14,885 nt of DNA from CBFGTJ01 sp965651815. Lineage in GTDB: Bacteria > Actinomycetota > Acidimicrobiia > Acidimicrobiales > Microtrichaceae. Position 1 is the first letter of the stretch, and each line of letters begins with the position of its first letter. Below, in pieces: positions 14,018-14,885 of the stretch. A program made the position numbers and the translations under genes. The stretch covers positions 1-14,885 of the forward strand of contig CBFGTJ010000065.1 in NCBI GenBank assembly GCA_965651815.1, given 5' to 3'. Below the pieces are notes generated by a model. It had not been told where the DNA came from, made no database searches, and was given only the letters and a program-made list of their open reading frames with translations.

Positions 14018-14885
14018 TCAGGGCTCGAAGACCTGGAAGGTCATCGTGGCCGAGCGCTCACCCTCCGAGAGCATCGGGCCGATCAGCGCACCGAGCCCGC
14101 CGCAGTCGTCGGCGCCGGGAGGCGTGATGTCGAAGTCGTCCTGGCTGACGGTCGCCACGCCGGTGTCGAGGTCGATCGCGCCCTCGAACTGGAACGACGT
14201 CACCAGGTCGCACGGCTGCGGCATGCCCTCGGGAGCGTTGAGGCCGACGAGCGTCATGGTGACGCCCATGTCGAAGCCGCCGACCCCGGTCGCGGGATCG
14301 AAGTTGCCGAGGGCGGTGCCGTCCTGGACCGCGGTGTAGTAGACGTCCATCGGGCCGAGCGGCGTGTTCGCGTTGAAGAACCCGTCGTCGATGCTGAGGT
14401 TCAGCGCGAAGTCGCCGTTGCCGCGGTTCCAGCTCCCGGACCCCTCGCCGGTGAACGGCACGGTGGTCGGGTCACCGTCGCCCTGGATCGTCACCTCGAC
14501 CGTGCCGGGCCCGGAGAACTCGACGATGTCCGCAGGGGGCTCGCCCACGCAGGTCCACGCGTCGATGGGCGCCGCGTAGCCGTGGTCGACGAGCCGCGGC
14601 GGCTCGGCCACCGGGACGCCGAGGTTGGCGCACACGGTCGCCGCGTCGGCCTGCGTGTTCGCCCGGACGATGGTGCCGGACTCGGTCGTCACGCCCTGGC
14701 ACGAGCCGTCCTCGGAGTACTGGCCCTCCTCGTCGAGGTAGGCCACCGCGTTGTTGAGCACGTTGGCGAGGCCGCTGAACGTGAAGTCAGGGACGCCCGG
14801 CTGCGTGCTGTCGATGCACCCGGGCTCCAGCCACGGGGTGACCGGATCGGGCTCGGGCGCCGGAGGCGGCACACATGCCGCTGCC
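14018..14885 (-). CDS. Probable secreted lipoprotein of unknown function (N-terminus cut by right edge)
   Basis: The frame is open to the right edge, so at least 289 residues are encoded and the true start is outside the window. The first visible residues are Ala-Ala-Ala-Cys (14884-14873), which looks like the end of a lipobox, followed by a Pro-rich, acidic linker (VPPPAPEPDPV). If so, the mature protein is lipid-anchored at that Cys. The body is acidic, rich in Gly/Asp/Thr and poor in Lys, with several further Cys residues (in GCID, SCQG, VCAN, TCVG, PCDL and DCGG) that could form disulfides, as expected outside the cell. The second half reads like a beta-sandwich (GTVEVTIQGDGDPTTVPFTGEG, GSWNRGNGDFALNLSID, VTMTLVGLNAPEGMP, ATMTFQVFEP). 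I do not recognise the family. A GTG at 14872 could be read as a start but is unlikely because the frame continues upstream. A strong hairpin follows the stop. Confidence 0.75.
   Translation of the reverse strand, partial: AAACVPPPAPEPDPVTPWLEPGCIDSTQPGVPDFTFSGLANVLNNAVAYLDEEGQYSEDGSCQGVTTESGTIVRANTQADAATVCANLGVPVAEPPRLVDHGYAAPIDAWTCVGEPPADIVEFSGPGTVEVTIQGDGDPTTVPFTGEGSGSWNRGNGDFALNLSIDDGFFNANTPLGPMDVYYTAVQDGTALGNFDPATGVGGFDMGVTMTLVGLNAPEGMPQPCDLVTSFQFEGAIDLDTGVATVSQDDFDITPPGADDCGGLGALIGPMLSEGERSATMTFQVFEP

Overview
The base composition is strongly GC-rich (visibly about 70% or more) with heavy third-position G/C. The gene set points to a chromosomal segment of an actinobacterium: a homodimeric AceE standing alone, an actinobacterial-type small HhH-GPD protein, short conserved actinobacterial hypotheticals, and TANNNT -10 elements placed 6-8 nt before start codons. 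An Acidimicrobiia-like lineage (Iamia/Ilumatobacter type) would fit, but that placement is an impression from protein style, not a measurement. I see no insertion sequence, tRNA, rRNA, CRISPR array, integrase or plasmid function. No gene-free stretch exceeds about 225 bases.

Layout, left to right. (1) A hydantoinase/oxoprolinase A gene (minus strand, cut by the left edge) is divergent from a small J-domain protein (plus). (2) A minus-strand gene fuses RNase HI to a C-terminal Rossmann domain that I read as a YpsA-type SLOG domain. It faces the J-domain gene across an 18-bp tandem repeat and is divergent from aceE, the large E1 subunit of pyruvate dehydrogenase. (3) aceE converges on a zinc-ribbon/single-TM protein, with a hairpin between them. 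(4) An HhH-GPD repair-type protein (plus) converges on a minus-strand run: MarR regulator, 75-aa conserved protein, alpha/beta-hydrolase-fold protein. (5) Divergent from marR is a CLC-family anion transporter with two CBS domains. A 17-bp palindrome overlaps its -10 element and is a good candidate MarR operator. (6) The CLC gene runs 83 nt into a convergent gene for a small membrane-anchored hypothetical protein. (7) A compact minus-strand ABC operon holds two different FtsX/MacB-type permeases and one ATPase, joined by 4-nt stop/start overlaps. (8) A long perfect hairpin separates it from a probable lipoprotein gene cut by the right edge.

How the genes work together. Most of the window is ordinary housekeeping and envelope functions in short transcription units. 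The clearest functional units are the MarR/CLC divergent pair and the three-gene ABC exporter operon. I did not find a convincing new multi-gene system. The observations most worth following are the RNase HI-SLOG fusion, the CLC protein lacking the internal proton glutamate, the alpha/beta-hydrolase-fold protein with glycine in place of the nucleophile, and the repeated leaderless-promoter architecture.
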